A DNA stretch of 64,000 nucleotides from Luteimonas marina (GTDB taxonomy: Bacteria; Pseudomonadota; Gammaproteobacteria; Xanthomonadales; Xanthomonadaceae): the NCBI RefSeq assembly GCF_007859325.1, contig NZ_VOHK01000001.1, positions 558,001 through 622,000 of the forward strand. Reading direction: 5' to 3'. The notes beneath the pieces are model-generated. The model was given only the letters and a program-made list of their open reading frames with translations, searched no databases and was not told where the DNA came from. This document shows, piece by piece, positions 53,069 to 61,493 of this stretch (within the stretch, counting starts at the first letter, position 1; every line of letters begins with the position of its first letter). The translations under genes and the position numbers were made by a program.

Positions 53069-53166
53069 GTCATCCCAGCGCAAGCTGGGATCCATTTTGC
53101 TTCCTCATTGTCGATACTTCCGAGAAAATCAACGGCAAAATGGCTTCCGGCTTTCGCCGGAATGAC
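53069..53166 (+). repeat. GTCATCCC palindromic element between lpxK and kdsB
   Basis: The arms GTCATCCCAGCGCAAGCTGG and CCGGCTTTCGCCGGAATGAC have diverged at the tips. The element splits an otherwise compact lipopolysaccharide gene set. Confidence 0.75.
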
Positions 53167-53249
53167 GAGCAAAAGGCAGGCGCTTGCGGTAGCAAAAGGT
53201 GAGCGCCTGAAGCAAATTTGCTCTGGATCAATCAGGACACTGCAATCGC

Positions 53250-54020
53250 ATGAATCACCACGACTTCGTCGTCGCCATCCCTGCCCGCCACGACGCCACC
53301 CGCCTGCCGGGCAAGCCGTTGCGGCTGCTGGGCGGCGAGCCGCTGATCCTGCACGTGGCCCGCCGCGCGCTCGACGCGGGCGCGCGCGAGGTCTGGGTGG
53401 CGGCCGACGACGAGCGCATCGCGCGCGCGCTCGACGGCAGGGGCGTGAACGTGGCGATGACCCGGGCCACCCACCAGTCCGGCACCGACCGGCTGGCCGA
53501 GTGCGCGGACATCGCCGGCTGGGACGACGACACCATCGTGGTCAACCTGCAGGGCGACGAACCCTTCGCGCCGGCCGCCGGCATCCGCCGGGTCGCGCAG
53601 CTGCTCGCCGACGGCCGCGCCGGCATGGCCACGCTGGCCGAACACATCACCCAGCCGCCGGTGCTGTTCGATCCGAACACGGTGAAGGTGGTGGTGGCCG
53701 ACACCGGCCACGCCCTGTACTTCAGCCGCGCGCCGATCCCCTGGCACCGCGACGCGTTCTCGCGCGAGGGCGAGGTCAAGGTGCCGGGCGAGTGGCTGCG
53801 GCACATCGGCATCTACGCCTACCGCGCGGGCTTCCTGCGCCGCTTCTCGGCGATGCCGCCGGGGCGGCTGGAGCGGATCGAATCGCTGGAGCAACTGCGC
53901 GTGCTGGAAGCCGGCTTGCCGATCGCGGTGGCGCTGGCGCCCGAGCCGTTCCCGCAGGGCGTCGACACCCCGGAAGACCTGGCGCGGGCCGAAGCGATCC
54001 TCGGAGCCGCGCATGGCTGA
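53250..54020 (+). CDS. kdsB: CMP-KDO synthetase KdsB
   Basis: The 256-residue nucleotidyltransferase contains [54 protein letters not shown] and [12 protein letters not shown]. These are the complete KdsB motif set. It activates KDO as CMP-KDO for the lipopolysaccharide inner core, in the cytosol. It overlaps the downstream phosphatase gene by 8 nt. Confidence 0.96.
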   Translation: MNHHDFVVAIPARHDATRLPGKPLRLLGGEPLILHVARRALDAGAREVWVAADDERIARALDGRGVNVAMTRATHQSGTDRLAECADIAGWDDDTIVVNLQGDEPFAPAAGIRRVAQLLADGRAGMATLAEHITQPPVLFDPNTVKVVVADTGHALYFSRAPIPWHRDAFSREGEVKVPGEWLRHIGIYAYRAGFLRRFSAMPPGRLERIESLEQLRVLEAGLPIAVALAPEPFPQGVDTPEDLARAEAILGAAHG

Positions 54021-54507
54021 GCCGCTGCGCCTGCTGGTCGTCTGCCTCGGCAACATCTGCCGCTCGCCGCTGGCCGAGGGCGTGCTGCGCCAGCGCATCG
54101 CCGAGGCCGGGCTCGAACGCCGCATCCTGGTCGATTCCGCCGGCACCGGCGGCTGGCACGCCGGCGAGCCGCCGGACCGCCGCTCGATCGCGAACGCGGC
54201 CCGGCACGGCGTCGACATCTCCGGCCTGCGCGCCCGCAAGCTGCGCGCCGAGGACTACCGGGAGTTCGACTGGCTGCTGTGCGCCGACCGCGACAACCTC
54301 GCCGACGTGCGCAGCCGCGCGCCGGCCGACGCCAGCGCCCGCAGCGCGCTGCTGCTGGACTGGGCCGGGCTGGGTCAGGGCGCCGAAGTGCCAGACCCGT
54401 ATACCGGCGGCCCCGACGATTTCGAGCAGGTCTGGCAGCTGGTGGATCGCGCCGCCCGCGCCATCGTCGCCGGCGTGGCGGCGCGGACGCTGGCGATTGA
54501 CGCATAA
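54013..54507 (+). CDS. low-molecular-weight protein tyrosine phosphatase
   Basis: The 164-residue protein has the P-loop [18 protein letters not shown] (C-x5-R), [20 protein letters not shown] and the general acid loop [17 protein letters not shown]. All catalytic elements are intact. Such enzymes can dephosphorylate tyrosine kinases that govern polysaccharide export or simply small substrates; no kinase is next to it. Coupled to kdsB by an 8-nt overlap. Confidence 0.93.
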   Translation: MAEPLRLLVVCLGNICRSPLAEGVLRQRIAEAGLERRILVDSAGTGGWHAGEPPDRRSIANAARHGVDISGLRARKLRAEDYREFDWLLCADRDNLADVRSRAPADASARSALLLDWAGLGQGAEVPDPYTGGPDDFEQVWQLVDRAARAIVAGVAARTLAIDA

Positions 54508-54516
54508 TCGGTGCAC

Positions 54517-55941
54517 ATGGACGCAACCACCGCTCCCGAATTCCCGCCCGGCGTCGAATGGCTGAACCTGCTGTCGCCGCTGCGGATGGCGCAGCTGCGC
54601 GGCAAGGTCTGCGCGCTGGCGTTCGTCAACGCCGGTTCCGCCTGGTGCCAGCAGCGGCTGGCGGACCTGGCGCGGCTGCGCGCCCGCCACGGCGAGCGGG
54701 TGAACGTGGTGGCGGTACACGTGCCCAAGTTCGAGAGCGAACGCGACGGCCGGCGCATCGGCAAGCGACTGAACCGGCAGCGCTACGATTTCCCGATCGG
54801 GCACGATCCCGACTGGACGCTCTGGCAGCACTACGGCGTCGAAGCCTGGCCGACGGTGGTGCTGATCGACGGCGAGGGCCGGATCCGCGAGCGCATCGTC
54901 GGCGACGGGCCGATCCGCGAGCTCGATGCGCGCGTCACCGCGCTGGCCGGGGAACTGGTGCCGACCCTGCCCAGCGCCGACCCGATCGAGATGCGCCGCG
55001 GCGGCGAACCGCCGCTGCCGCTGCGCTTCCCGACCGGTCTCGTGGTCTCGGGCAACTACCTGTACGTGGCCGACAGCGAGCACCACCGCGTGCTCGAATG
55101 CGACCAGGCCGGGCGCGTGCTGCGCCAGTTCGGCAGCGGCGGCCCCGGCTTCATCGACGGCCCGATGGAACTGGCGGCGTTCAACCGCCCGCACGGCATG
55201 TGCGTCTGGCGCGACGCGCTCTACGTCGCCGACAGCGGCAACCACGCGGTGCGCCGGGTCGAGCTGCGCAGCGGCGACATCGACACCATCTGCGGCGCCG
55301 GCCGCTCGGGCACGCCGGCCGAGGGTGCGATCCGCGACCCGCGCGCGGTCGCGCTCGACCAGCCGCGCGCCGTGGCGCTCAGCGGCAGCGCCCTGTTCAT
55401 CGCCACCACCGGCGACAACCGCATCTGGAAATACGACCTCGGCGCGCCCGGGCTCGAACTGGTGGCCGGCTCCGGCAGGCTGTCGGTCATCGACGGCGGT
55501 AGCGTCGGCGCGGCGTTCGCCGAGCCGGTCTCGCTGGCGGTGGTGCAGCAGGCGCTGTACGTATGCGACGCCGCCGGTTCGGCGATCCGCAGCGTCAACG
55601 TGCGCACCGGCGCGGTGTCGACCCTGGTGGGCGTGGACCAGTGGCAGTACGGCGACGCGGACGGCGCCCGCACCGAGGCCCGCCTGCAGCAGCCGCAGGC
55701 GATCGCGCTCGACCCGGATTCGCCTGTGCTGTGGATCGCCGACGGCGGCAACGACGCCCTGCGCTGCCTGCGCCTGGGCGGCGGCGAACTGACCACCGTG
55801 CAACTGCCGCAGCGGCTGCATGGCTCGGCCGGGCTCGCGGTGGGCGGCGGCGCGGTCTGGATCGCCGACACCGACGCGCACGCCGTGCTCCGCTTCGACC
55901 CCCGCACCGGCGCGCTGCGCCACGTGCCGATAGGCGAATGA
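54517..55941 (+). CDS. thioredoxin-like/NHL-repeat protein (NHLRC2-like)
   Basis: The 474-residue protein begins with a thioredoxin fold (residues 1-145: LRGKVCALAFVNAGSAWCQQ and EAWPTVVLIDGEGRIRER). A six-bladed NHL propeller follows (LPLRFPTGLVVSGNYLYVAD, RPHGMCVWRDALYVADSGNH, LQQPQAIALDPDSPVLWIAD). The arrangement matches NHLRC2-type proteins. The active-site pair is incomplete: one Cys (WCQQRL) is kept and the second is replaced, so classical disulfide exchange is unlikely. No signal peptide, hence probably cytosolic. A GTG at 54511 is an alternative start. Confidence 0.8.
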   Translation: MDATTAPEFPPGVEWLNLLSPLRMAQLRGKVCALAFVNAGSAWCQQRLADLARLRARHGERVNVVAVHVPKFESERDGRRIGKRLNRQRYDFPIGHDPDWTLWQHYGVEAWPTVVLIDGEGRIRERIVGDGPIRELDARVTALAGELVPTLPSADPIEMRRGGEPPLPLRFPTGLVVSGNYLYVADSEHHRVLECDQAGRVLRQFGSGGPGFIDGPMELAAFNRPHGMCVWRDALYVADSGNHAVRRVELRSGDIDTICGAGRSGTPAEGAIRDPRAVALDQPRAVALSGSALFIATTGDNRIWKYDLGAPGLELVAGSGRLSVIDGGSVGAAFAEPVSLAVVQQALYVCDAAGSAIRSVNVRTGAVSTLVGVDQWQYGDADGARTEARLQQPQAIALDPDSPVLWIADGGNDALRCLRLGGGELTTVQLPQRLHGSAGLAVGGGAVWIADTDAHAVLRFDPRTGALRHVPIGE

Positions 55942-56003
55942 CCGGAGGGAGGGCTGGAGGGGCAGGGCCAAAGGCTGAGGGCCTGGAGCTGAGGGCAGGG
56001 ACC

Positions 56004-56093
56004 GTCATCCCTGCGGAAGTCGCCATCCGTACCGTAGCCGTCATCCCGGCCGTAATCGTCATCCCCTCGGTAGTCGTCATCCCCTCAGTCATC
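56004..56093 (+). repeat. 18-nt tandem array of half GTCATCCC units
   Basis: Five 18-nt units lie head to tail at 56004, 56022, 56040, 56058 and 56076 (for example GTCATCCCGGCCGTAATC, GTCATCCCCTCGGTAGTC). The sixth unit at 56094 is the left arm of a complete palindrome. Spacing is exact, while the unit tips have diverged. Confidence 0.85.
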
Positions 56094-56180
56094 GTCATCC
56101 CGGCGAAAGCCGGGATCCATTTTGACCTTGCCTTCCCACGGCAACGGCGAAAAATGGATCCCGGCTTTCGCCGGGATGAC
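56094..56180 (+). repeat. GTCATCCC palindromic element upstream of uvrC
   Basis: GTCATCCCGGCGAAAGCCGG and its complement enclose a spacer with GATCCATTTTGAC/AAAAATGGATC. It follows directly on the tandem array. Confidence 0.85.
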
Positions 56181-56227
56181 GGCCATTGCAGGCCGCCACT
56201 CCCGGCCTTCGCTCCCCGCATCACCCC

Positions 56228-58090
56228 ATGACCACCGCGCCGCCCCCCTTCGACGGCAAGGCCTTCGCCCGTGGCCTGAGCACCGCGCCCGGCGTCTACC
56301 GCATGTTCGCGGCCGACGACAGCGTGCTCTACGTCGGCAAGGCCGGCGCGCTGCGCAAGCGCGTGGCCAGCTATTTCAGCGGCCAGCCCAAGCCGGCGCG
56401 GACGATGGCGATGCTGGCGCAGGTCGCGCGCATGGAAGTCACGGTCACGCGCACCGAGGCCGAGGCGCTTCTGCTGGAGAACCAGCTGATCAAGTCGCTG
56501 CGCCCGCGCTACAACGTGCTGCTGCGCGACGACAAGAGCTACCCCTATGTGCTGATCACGCAGGAACCGTGGCCGCGGCTGGCGCTGCACCGTGGCCCGC
56601 GCAACGTGCCCGGACGCTACTTCGGGCCGTATCCCGGCGTCACCGCGGTGCGCGAGACGCTGAACATGATGCACAAGCTGTTCAAGCTGCGCAGCTGCGA
56701 GGACAGCGTGTTCCGCAACCGCTCGCGACCCTGCCTGCAGCATCAGATCGGGCGCTGTACCGCGCCCTGCGTGGGCCTGGTGCCGGCGCGCGAGTACGCC
56801 GATGCGGTGCGCCGTGCGACGCTGTTCCTCGAAGGCCGCAGCGACGACCTCACCCGCGAACTGGGCGAGGCGATGGAGGCGGCCAGCGGCCGGCTGGACT
56901 TCGAGGAGGCCGCGCGCCTGCGCGACCTGCTGTCGGGCGTACGCTCGCTGCAGGCGCGCCAGTACGTCGACGGCAGCGCCGCGGAGCTCGACGTGCTCGC
57001 CGTCGCGATGCACGGCACCCAGGCCTGCGTGCTGCTGCTCGCCTTCCGCGATGGCCGCAACCTCGGCACCCGCGCGTTCTTCCCGAAGACTAACGGCAGC
57101 GACAACCCGGCCGAGGTGCTGGCCGCGTTCGTGTCGCAGTACTACGGCGAACAGCCGCCGCCGCGCGAGATCGTGCTCGACCGCGCGATCGACGACATCC
57201 CGCTGCTGGAGGAAGCCTTCACCGCCGCGGCCGGGCGCAAGGTGCAGGTCCGCCACAGCGTGCGCGGCGAGCGTGCCGGTTACGTCGACCTCGCGCGCCG
57301 CAACGCGGAACTGTCGCTGGCCACCGAACTCGGCAGTCAAGCCGCGCAGCAGGCGCGGCTGGATTCGCTGCAGGCGCTGCTGGGGCTGGCCGCGCCGCCG
57401 CAGCGCATCGAATGCTTCGACATCAGCCATACCATGGGCGAGGCGACGGTGGCCTCGTGCGTGGTGTTCGACGCGGACGGGGCGGTGCGCGGGCAGTACC
57501 GCCGCTACAACATCACCGGCATCGAGCCCGGCGACGACTACGCCGCCATGCAGCAGGCGCTGCAGCGGCGGTTCCGGCGCGCGGTCGAAGAGAACGGCGT
57601 ACTGCCGGACCTGCTGCTGATCGACGGCGGGGCAGGGCAGGTGGCGCAGGCGCGCGGGGTGCTCGACGACCTCGGCGTCGATGCCGGCGACGGCGGCGTG
57701 ATGATCGTCGGCGTCGCCAAGGGCGAGGAGCGCCGCGCCGGGCATGAACGGCTGCTGCTGCCGGACGGCCGCGAACTTCGGCCGGGGACGGATTCGCCCG
57801 GTCTGCAGCTGATCCAGCAGGTGCGCGACGAGGCGCACCGCTTCGCGATCACCGGCCATCGCGGGCGCCGGCAGAAGGCGCGCAGCGTCAGCCGGCTGGA
57901 AGACATCCCCGGCATCGGGCCGCGCCGCCGCGCCAGCCTGCTCAAGCATTTCGGCGGCCTAGCGGGCCTGAAGGCGGCCGGCGCCGAGGAAATCGCCAAG
58001 GTCGACGGCGTCAGCGAGGCGCTGGCGGGGCGAATCTATGCGACCCTTCACGGGCTGCAGGACGAGGCCGCCGGGCGCCAACCCGGCTGA
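56228..58090 (+). CDS. uvrC: excinuclease ABC subunit UvrC
   Basis: The 620-residue protein has the GIY-YIG domain (PGVYRMFAADDSVLYVGKAG). A UvrB-binding UVR motif (LDFEEAARLRDLLSGVRSLQ), the RNase H-like C-terminal nuclease (ECFDISHTMGEATVASCVVF, LLLIDGGAGQVAQA) and tandem HhH motifs (LEDIPGIGPRRRASLLKHFG) follow. It makes both incisions in nucleotide excision repair. Full length and intact. Confidence 0.97.
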   Translation: MTTAPPPFDGKAFARGLSTAPGVYRMFAADDSVLYVGKAGALRKRVASYFSGQPKPARTMAMLAQVARMEVTVTRTEAEALLLENQLIKSLRPRYNVLLRDDKSYPYVLITQEPWPRLALHRGPRNVPGRYFGPYPGVTAVRETLNMMHKLFKLRSCEDSVFRNRSRPCLQHQIGRCTAPCVGLVPAREYADAVRRATLFLEGRSDDLTRELGEAMEAASGRLDFEEAARLRDLLSGVRSLQARQYVDGSAAELDVLAVAMHGTQACVLLLAFRDGRNLGTRAFFPKTNGSDNPAEVLAAFVSQYYGEQPPPREIVLDRAIDDIPLLEEAFTAAAGRKVQVRHSVRGERAGYVDLARRNAELSLATELGSQAAQQARLDSLQALLGLAAPPQRIECFDISHTMGEATVASCVVFDADGAVRGQYRRYNITGIEPGDDYAAMQQALQRRFRRAVEENGVLPDLLLIDGGAGQVAQARGVLDDLGVDAGDGGVMIVGVAKGEERRAGHERLLLPDGRELRPGTDSPGLQLIQQVRDEAHRFAITGHRGRRQKARSVSRLEDIPGIGPRRRASLLKHFGGLAGLKAAGAEEIAKVDGVSEALAGRIYATLHGLQDEAAGRQPG

Positions 58091-58115
58091 ACTGGCCTCC
58101 GATTGCGCCGGGCCT

Positions 58116-58182
58116 GTCGTTCCGAATGCGGTGAGGAACCTCGGCTTCCACATACAGGATTTCTCGCTGCGCTCGACATGAC
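58116..58182 (+). repeat. worn GTCATTTCG/CGAAATGAC palindrome
   Basis: GTCGTTCCGAATGCGGTGAG pairs imperfectly with TTTCTCGCTGCGCTCGACAT. It is the most diverged full copy in the window and lies between uvrC and pgsA. Confidence 0.65.
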
Positions 58183-58206
58183 AGTCCCCGAAGCACCCCG
58201 AACACG

Positions 58207-58857
58207 ATGAAGTTGACCATCCCCACCTGGCTGACCCTGCTGCGGATCCTGCTGATCCCGGTGCTGGTCGCCGTGTTCTACATGCCCTCGCAGTGGACCA
58301 ATTTCGCGTCCGCCTTCGTCTTCATCCTGGCGGCGGTGACCGACTGGCTCGATGGCTGGATCGCGCGGCGCTACCACCAGTACTCGGCCTTCGGCGCCTT
58401 CCTCGACCCGGTCGCCGACAAGCTGATGGTCGCGGTCGCGCTGTTCCTGATCGTGCAGGGCCACCCGACGCCGTGGATGGCGTTCTGGGCGGCGGTGATC
58501 GTCGGCCGCGAGATCGCGGTCTCGGCGCTGCGCGAATGGATGGCCGAACTCGGCCAGCGGGCGACGGTGAAGGTGGCCACGATCGGCAAGGTCAAGACCA
58601 TCGCGCAGATGGTGGCGCTGTCGTGCCTGCTGTACTCGATCAACCCGCGCTTCCCGCTGCAGCCGGGCACCGAGATCTGGATGGGGACGTTCGTGTTCCG
58701 GGTCGGCGACTGGCTGCTGGGCGCCGCGGCGCTGCTCACCCTGTGGTCGGGCTTCGCCTACCTGCGCGCGGCCTGGCCGGCCCTGCGCGAAGCCGAGCGG
58801 GCGAGTGTTGACACTGCCCGCACAGGCGGTAAAATGCGCGGCTCAACGCGGGAATAG
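58207..58857 (+). CDS. pgsA: phosphatidylglycerophosphate synthase PgsA
   Basis: The 216-residue protein has about four to five membrane segments. The CDP-alcohol phosphotransferase motif is WLDGWIARRYHQYSAFGAFL then DPVADK (DGx2ARx8Gx3Dx3D intact). It makes phosphatidylglycerophosphate from CDP-diacylglycerol and glycerol-3-phosphate. The last ten coding bases, including the TAG stop, lie within tRNA-Gly, so message and tRNA overlap. Confidence 0.95.
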   Translation: MKLTIPTWLTLLRILLIPVLVAVFYMPSQWTNFASAFVFILAAVTDWLDGWIARRYHQYSAFGAFLDPVADKLMVAVALFLIVQGHPTPWMAFWAAVIVGREIAVSALREWMAELGQRATVKVATIGKVKTIAQMVALSCLLYSINPRFPLQPGTEIWMGTFVFRVGDWLLGAAALLTLWSGFAYLRAAWPALREAERASVDTARTGGKMRGSTRE

Positions 58858-58923
58858 CTCAGTTGGTAGAGCGCAACCTTGCCAAGGTTGAGGTCGCGAG
58901 TTCGAGCCTCGTTTCCCGCTCCA
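58848..58923 (+). tRNA. tRNA-Gly (anticodon GCC)
   Basis: The acceptor GCGGGAA pairs with TTCCCGC. The D-arm AGCTCAGTTGGTAGAGC, anticodon loop TTGCCAA (GCC) and T-arm GAGTTCGAGCCTC are intact, and CCA is encoded. Its 5' end overlaps the pgsA stop. Confidence 0.97.
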
Positions 58924-58934
58924 GATCCAGCAGG

Positions 58935-58959
58935 CCCCGGCACCGCCGGGGTTTTGTTT
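58935..58959 (+). terminator. rho-independent terminator after tRNA-Gly
   Basis: CCCCGGC-ACC-GCCGGGG is followed by TTTTGTTT, a classic strong hairpin plus T-run. Confidence 0.8.
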
Positions 58960-59004
58960 ATGCAGCCCCGGGACGTGTATCTTCCCGTCCTGGCGGCAGT
59001 CACC

Positions 59005-59078
59005 GGCCTGGTGGCAGAGTGGTTATGCAGCGGACTGCAAATCCGCGTACGCCGGTTCAATTCCGACCCAGGCCTCCA
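59005..59078 (+). tRNA. tRNA-Cys (anticodon GCA)
   Basis: The acceptor GGCCTGG pairs with CCAGGCC across a 74-nt cloverleaf. The anticodon loop is CTGCAAA (GCA), the T-arm is CGGTTCAATTCCG, and CCA is encoded. Confidence 0.96.
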
Positions 59079-59122
59079 TCCCCCAGTCGCCAGCCGGCAC
59101 CCGTGCCGGTGCGTGAGTCCGT

Positions 59123-59206
59123 GCCCGGATGGCGAAACTGGTAGACGCAAGGGATTTAAAATCCCTCGGCCGCGAGGTCATGTCGGTTCGATCCCGACTC
59201 CGGGCA
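59123..59206 (+). tRNA. tRNA-Leu (anticodon TAA), integration target
   Basis: The acceptor GCCCGGA pairs with TCCGGGC. The anticodon loop is TTTAAAA (TAA), there is a long variable arm, and the T-arm is GTCGGTTCGATCCCGAC. The bases after the discriminator are CGC, so CCA is not encoded, unlike the other three tRNAs here. A P4-type integrase lies 200 nt downstream. Confidence 0.96.
59178..59195 (+). repeat. att-like repeat, tRNA copy
   Basis: TCATGTCGGTTCGATCCC in the tRNA-Leu T-arm is repeated with one change at 59384-59401. The 3' end of a tRNA is the usual crossover site of P4-type integrases. Confidence 0.5.
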
Positions 59207-59253
59207 CGCAGAACGCTTCCATCGGCTTCCGAAGCATTCCGAAATTGGACACG

Positions 59254-59280
59254 AAACCCCGGGATTCCCGGGGTTTTTCG
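59254..59280 (+). terminator. rho-independent terminator after tRNA-Leu
   Basis: AAACCCCGGG-ATT-CCCGGGGTTT is followed by TTCG with a five-T run overlapping the stem end. Confidence 0.75.
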
Positions 59281-59319
59281 TTCCAATTCCTTCCGAATGA
59301 TTCCGGTTGCATCCGGCGC

Positions 59320-59383
59320 AGATTGTGAGTAGATTGTGAGTATCCGGGGCGTTTTCAATTCGATCCCGGATCATCTACTCACA
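59320..59383. promoter_or_regulatory. putative integrase arm-type sites
   Basis: AGATTGTGAGT occurs twice in tandem (59320-59330 and 59331-59341). The core TGTGAGTAG reappears inverted as CTACTCACA at 59375-59383. Short direct and inverted repeats between att and the integrase gene are typical arm-binding sites. Confidence 0.45.
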
Positions 59384-59401
59384 TCATGCCGGTTCGATCC
59401 C
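59384..59401 (+). repeat. att-like repeat, second copy next to integrase start
   Basis: TCATGCCGGTTCGATCCC differs from the tRNA copy in one of 18 positions, ending one base before the integrase ATG (59403). It may be a relic of an earlier insertion at the same tRNA. Confidence 0.5.
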
Positions 59402-59402
59402 C

Positions 59403-60629
59403 ATGCCGCTGACCGAAGCGAAATTGAAGGCGTTGAAGCCGGCGGCGGCGGTCTACCGGGTGGCAGACGCGGGTGGCCTTTGCATCGAAGTCACGTCCGG
59501 CGGCAGCAAGCTCTGGCGCTACCGCTACCGCGTGAACGGCAAGGCGACGATGCTTGCGCTCGGCAGCTATCCCGAGACCACGCTGGCGCAGGCACGGGAC
59601 GCGCGCGACGATGCGCGCCGGCTACTTCGTGACGGCAAGGATCCCGCTGCGGAACGCCAGGCGGCGCGGGCGCGCATCCAGTTCGCCGCCGACAACACGT
59701 TCCGCGCGGTGGCGCAGGAATGGCGCAGCAAGGCGATCAAGGGGCTGGCGCAGGTCAGCATCAGCAAGGTCGACTGGCAACTCGGCCTGATTCCGGATCG
59801 CCTGCAGAACCGACCTATCGACGAGATCACCGCGCAGGACGTGCTGACGATCCTGCGCCCGCTGGAGCATCGCGAGATCGTCGACACCGCGCACCGTGTC
59901 CGCGCCCGCATGTCGCAAGTGTTCCGGTATGCCGTCGCCACGGGGCGCGCCCAGCGCGATCCTACGGCCGACCTTCGCGGGGCGCTGACGCCGATCACAT
60001 CGACGCCGCGGGCAGCGGTCACCGACCCCCAAGCGGTCGGGGCCTTGCTGCGCACGATCGACGCCTACGAGGGCCAGCCGGTCACCCGGGCAGCGTTGCG
60101 ACTCGCACCCATGCTGTTCGCGCGGCCGGGCAACCTGCGGGCGATGGAGTGGGGCGAACTGGACCTGGACGCTGCTGAGTGGCGCATCCCGGCTGGCAAG
60201 ATGAAGATGCGCGAGGCGCATGTCGTGCCGCTGCCTACGCAGGCGCTGGCCATCCTTGAGGAATTGCACCCGCTGACGAAGTGGGGCGCTTACGTGTTCC
60301 CATCGATCCGCGACGGCAAGCGCCCGATGAGCAACAACACGATCAACGCGGCGCTGCGCAGGCTCGGCTACGACAAGGACACGATGACCGCGCACGGGTT
60401 CCGGGCGATGGCGTCGACTCGGCTCAACGAGCTTGGCTGGTCGCCCGACGTCATCGAACGGCAGTTGGCGCACGCCGACCGCAACAAGGTCCGGGCCGTC
60501 TACAACCGGGCGCAGTACATGGCCGAGCGCACGAAGATGATGCAGGCCTGGGCCGACTACCTGGACCAACTCAGGATCGACACGGCGAAGGTCGTGCCGA
60601 TCGGCAAGAGATCCGGCGCAAGCCGGTAA
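59403..60629 (+). CDS. P4-type tyrosine integrase
   Basis: The 408-residue protein has an N-terminal DUF4102 arm-binding domain (LTEAKLKALKPAAAVYRVAD, GSYPETTLAQARDARDDARR). A core-binding domain and a catalytic domain follow, with Arg241 (FARPGNLRAMEW), His331-x2-Arg334 (AHGFRAMAST), His357 (LAHADR) and the nucleophile Tyr372 (YNRAQYMAERTKMM). All catalytic residues are present. It integrates elements into tRNA 3' ends, here most likely tRNA-Leu(TAA), 196 nt upstream. Confidence 0.95.
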   Translation: MPLTEAKLKALKPAAAVYRVADAGGLCIEVTSGGSKLWRYRYRVNGKATMLALGSYPETTLAQARDARDDARRLLRDGKDPAAERQAARARIQFAADNTFRAVAQEWRSKAIKGLAQVSISKVDWQLGLIPDRLQNRPIDEITAQDVLTILRPLEHREIVDTAHRVRARMSQVFRYAVATGRAQRDPTADLRGALTPITSTPRAAVTDPQAVGALLRTIDAYEGQPVTRAALRLAPMLFARPGNLRAMEWGELDLDAAEWRIPAGKMKMREAHVVPLPTQALAILEELHPLTKWGAYVFPSIRDGKRPMSNNTINAALRRLGYDKDTMTAHGFRAMASTRLNELGWSPDVIERQLAHADRNKVRAVYNRAQYMAERTKMMQAWADYLDQLRIDTAKVVPIGKRSGASR

Positions 60630-60696
60630 AGCGGCGCGGCCGGGAGGTACGAGCTCCCGGCCGAGCCTTCCACCACCGTTCCACAGGAGAACGATC

Positions 60697-60945
60697 ATGG
60701 CACCTGAAATTGTACCGACCCCGAGTCCTATCCAGCGCGACCGCCGGGGAAACTACAGAGACAGCCTCGTCGGGCTGCCGAGCGTCACGAGCGGCCACCA
60801 CGTGGCATTCGTCGCATTCTCGATCATGGCCGCGTTCCCGCGGCGGACGCCGAAGTGGCAGGAACTCGCCGACCGCTACGGCATGAACCGCGCGACGGCA
60901 TACCGCTATCTGGCCTCGCTGAAGGCCGTTCGAGGGGAGCTCTGA
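60697..60945 (+). CDS. small helix-turn-helix protein of the element
   Basis: The 82-residue protein starts at ATG 60697 behind AGGAGA. The C-terminal half, PKWQELADRYGMNRATAYRY then LASLKAVRG, reads as a helix-turn-helix with a recognition helix NRATAYRYL. The N-terminal half is polar with HHVAFVAFSIMAAFP. It could regulate element genes. The next start lies 2 nt past its stop. Confidence 0.6.
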   Translation: MAPEIVPTPSPIQRDRRGNYRDSLVGLPSVTSGHHVAFVAFSIMAAFPRRTPKWQELADRYGMNRATAYRYLASLKAVRGEL

Positions 60946-60947
60946 CC

Positions 60948-61346
60948 ATGGCAATCGACACTACACCCACGCTCTCGTCCGACGAGTCCACGCCGGACAT
61001 CCCCGGCCTGAGCGACCTGCTGGTGAGCGCTTACCGCTTCAAGGATCCCGAGCGCGTGATGAACGCGGCCGAGAACGTCCGTCAGCCGATCTTGAACGGG
61101 ATCCGAGGAATGGGCACCCTGCTCTGGTGGGCGTCGCAGCACGAGAGCTTTGGCGCCACGGATTTCTCTCGCTCGGCCATCGGCGACGTGGGCCTGCTGC
61201 TGGAACTACTCGGCGACATGGCGGATGCGACCAGCATCATCGGCATCAACGCGTCGACGACGCACGGCATCAATGAGGCGGCAGCGCGCGCCGGTTCCGA
61301 CAAGGGCGAGTTCGTCAGCGTGCCGGTGGTCGGGAGCGCACGCTGA
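60948..61346 (+). CDS. hypothetical element protein
   Basis: The 132-residue acidic protein is unfamiliar. It contains LSDLLVSAYRFKDPERVMNA, ILNGIRGMGTLLWWASQHES and IGDVGLLLELLGDMADATS, suggesting an all-helical fold with no membrane segment. A GAGGGGAG site precedes the ATG. Its stop overlaps the next start by 1 nt (TGATG). The tight packing suggests one transcript running from 60697 to about 61889. Confidence 0.6.
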   Translation: MAIDTTPTLSSDESTPDIPGLSDLLVSAYRFKDPERVMNAAENVRQPILNGIRGMGTLLWWASQHESFGATDFSRSAIGDVGLLLELLGDMADATSIIGINASTTHGINEAAARAGSDKGEFVSVPVVGSAR

Positions 61347-61492
61347 TGGCGCCCGATGTCATCCCGTTTCCGAAACCCAAGCGCGAGCCCGTACCGTCTG
61401 CTGAGGTCGAGCGGTTGGTCGCGGTTCTCGAGCGCGCTCTCGAGACCAATGAAGCGTTCAGGCGACTCTTCGAAGCCAAAGTCGGCGGCTGA
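61346..61492 (+). CDS. 48-residue hypothetical element protein
   Basis: The frame begins MAPDVIPFPKPKREPVPSAE, then forms a helix VERLVAVLERALETNEAFRR and ends FEAKVGG. The start overlaps the upstream stop (TGATG) and the next gene's GTG follows the stop after 1 nt. That arrangement, more than its sequence, supports it being real. Confidence 0.55.
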   Translation: MAPDVIPFPKPKREPVPSAEVERLVAVLERALETNEAFRRLFEAKVGG

Positions 61493-61493
61493 C

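Noticed and set aside
56004..56180. CRISPR-like array
   Set aside because: Units are 18 nt with no separate spacers, made of palindrome half-arms, and there are no cas genes. No CRISPR array was seen anywhere in the window.
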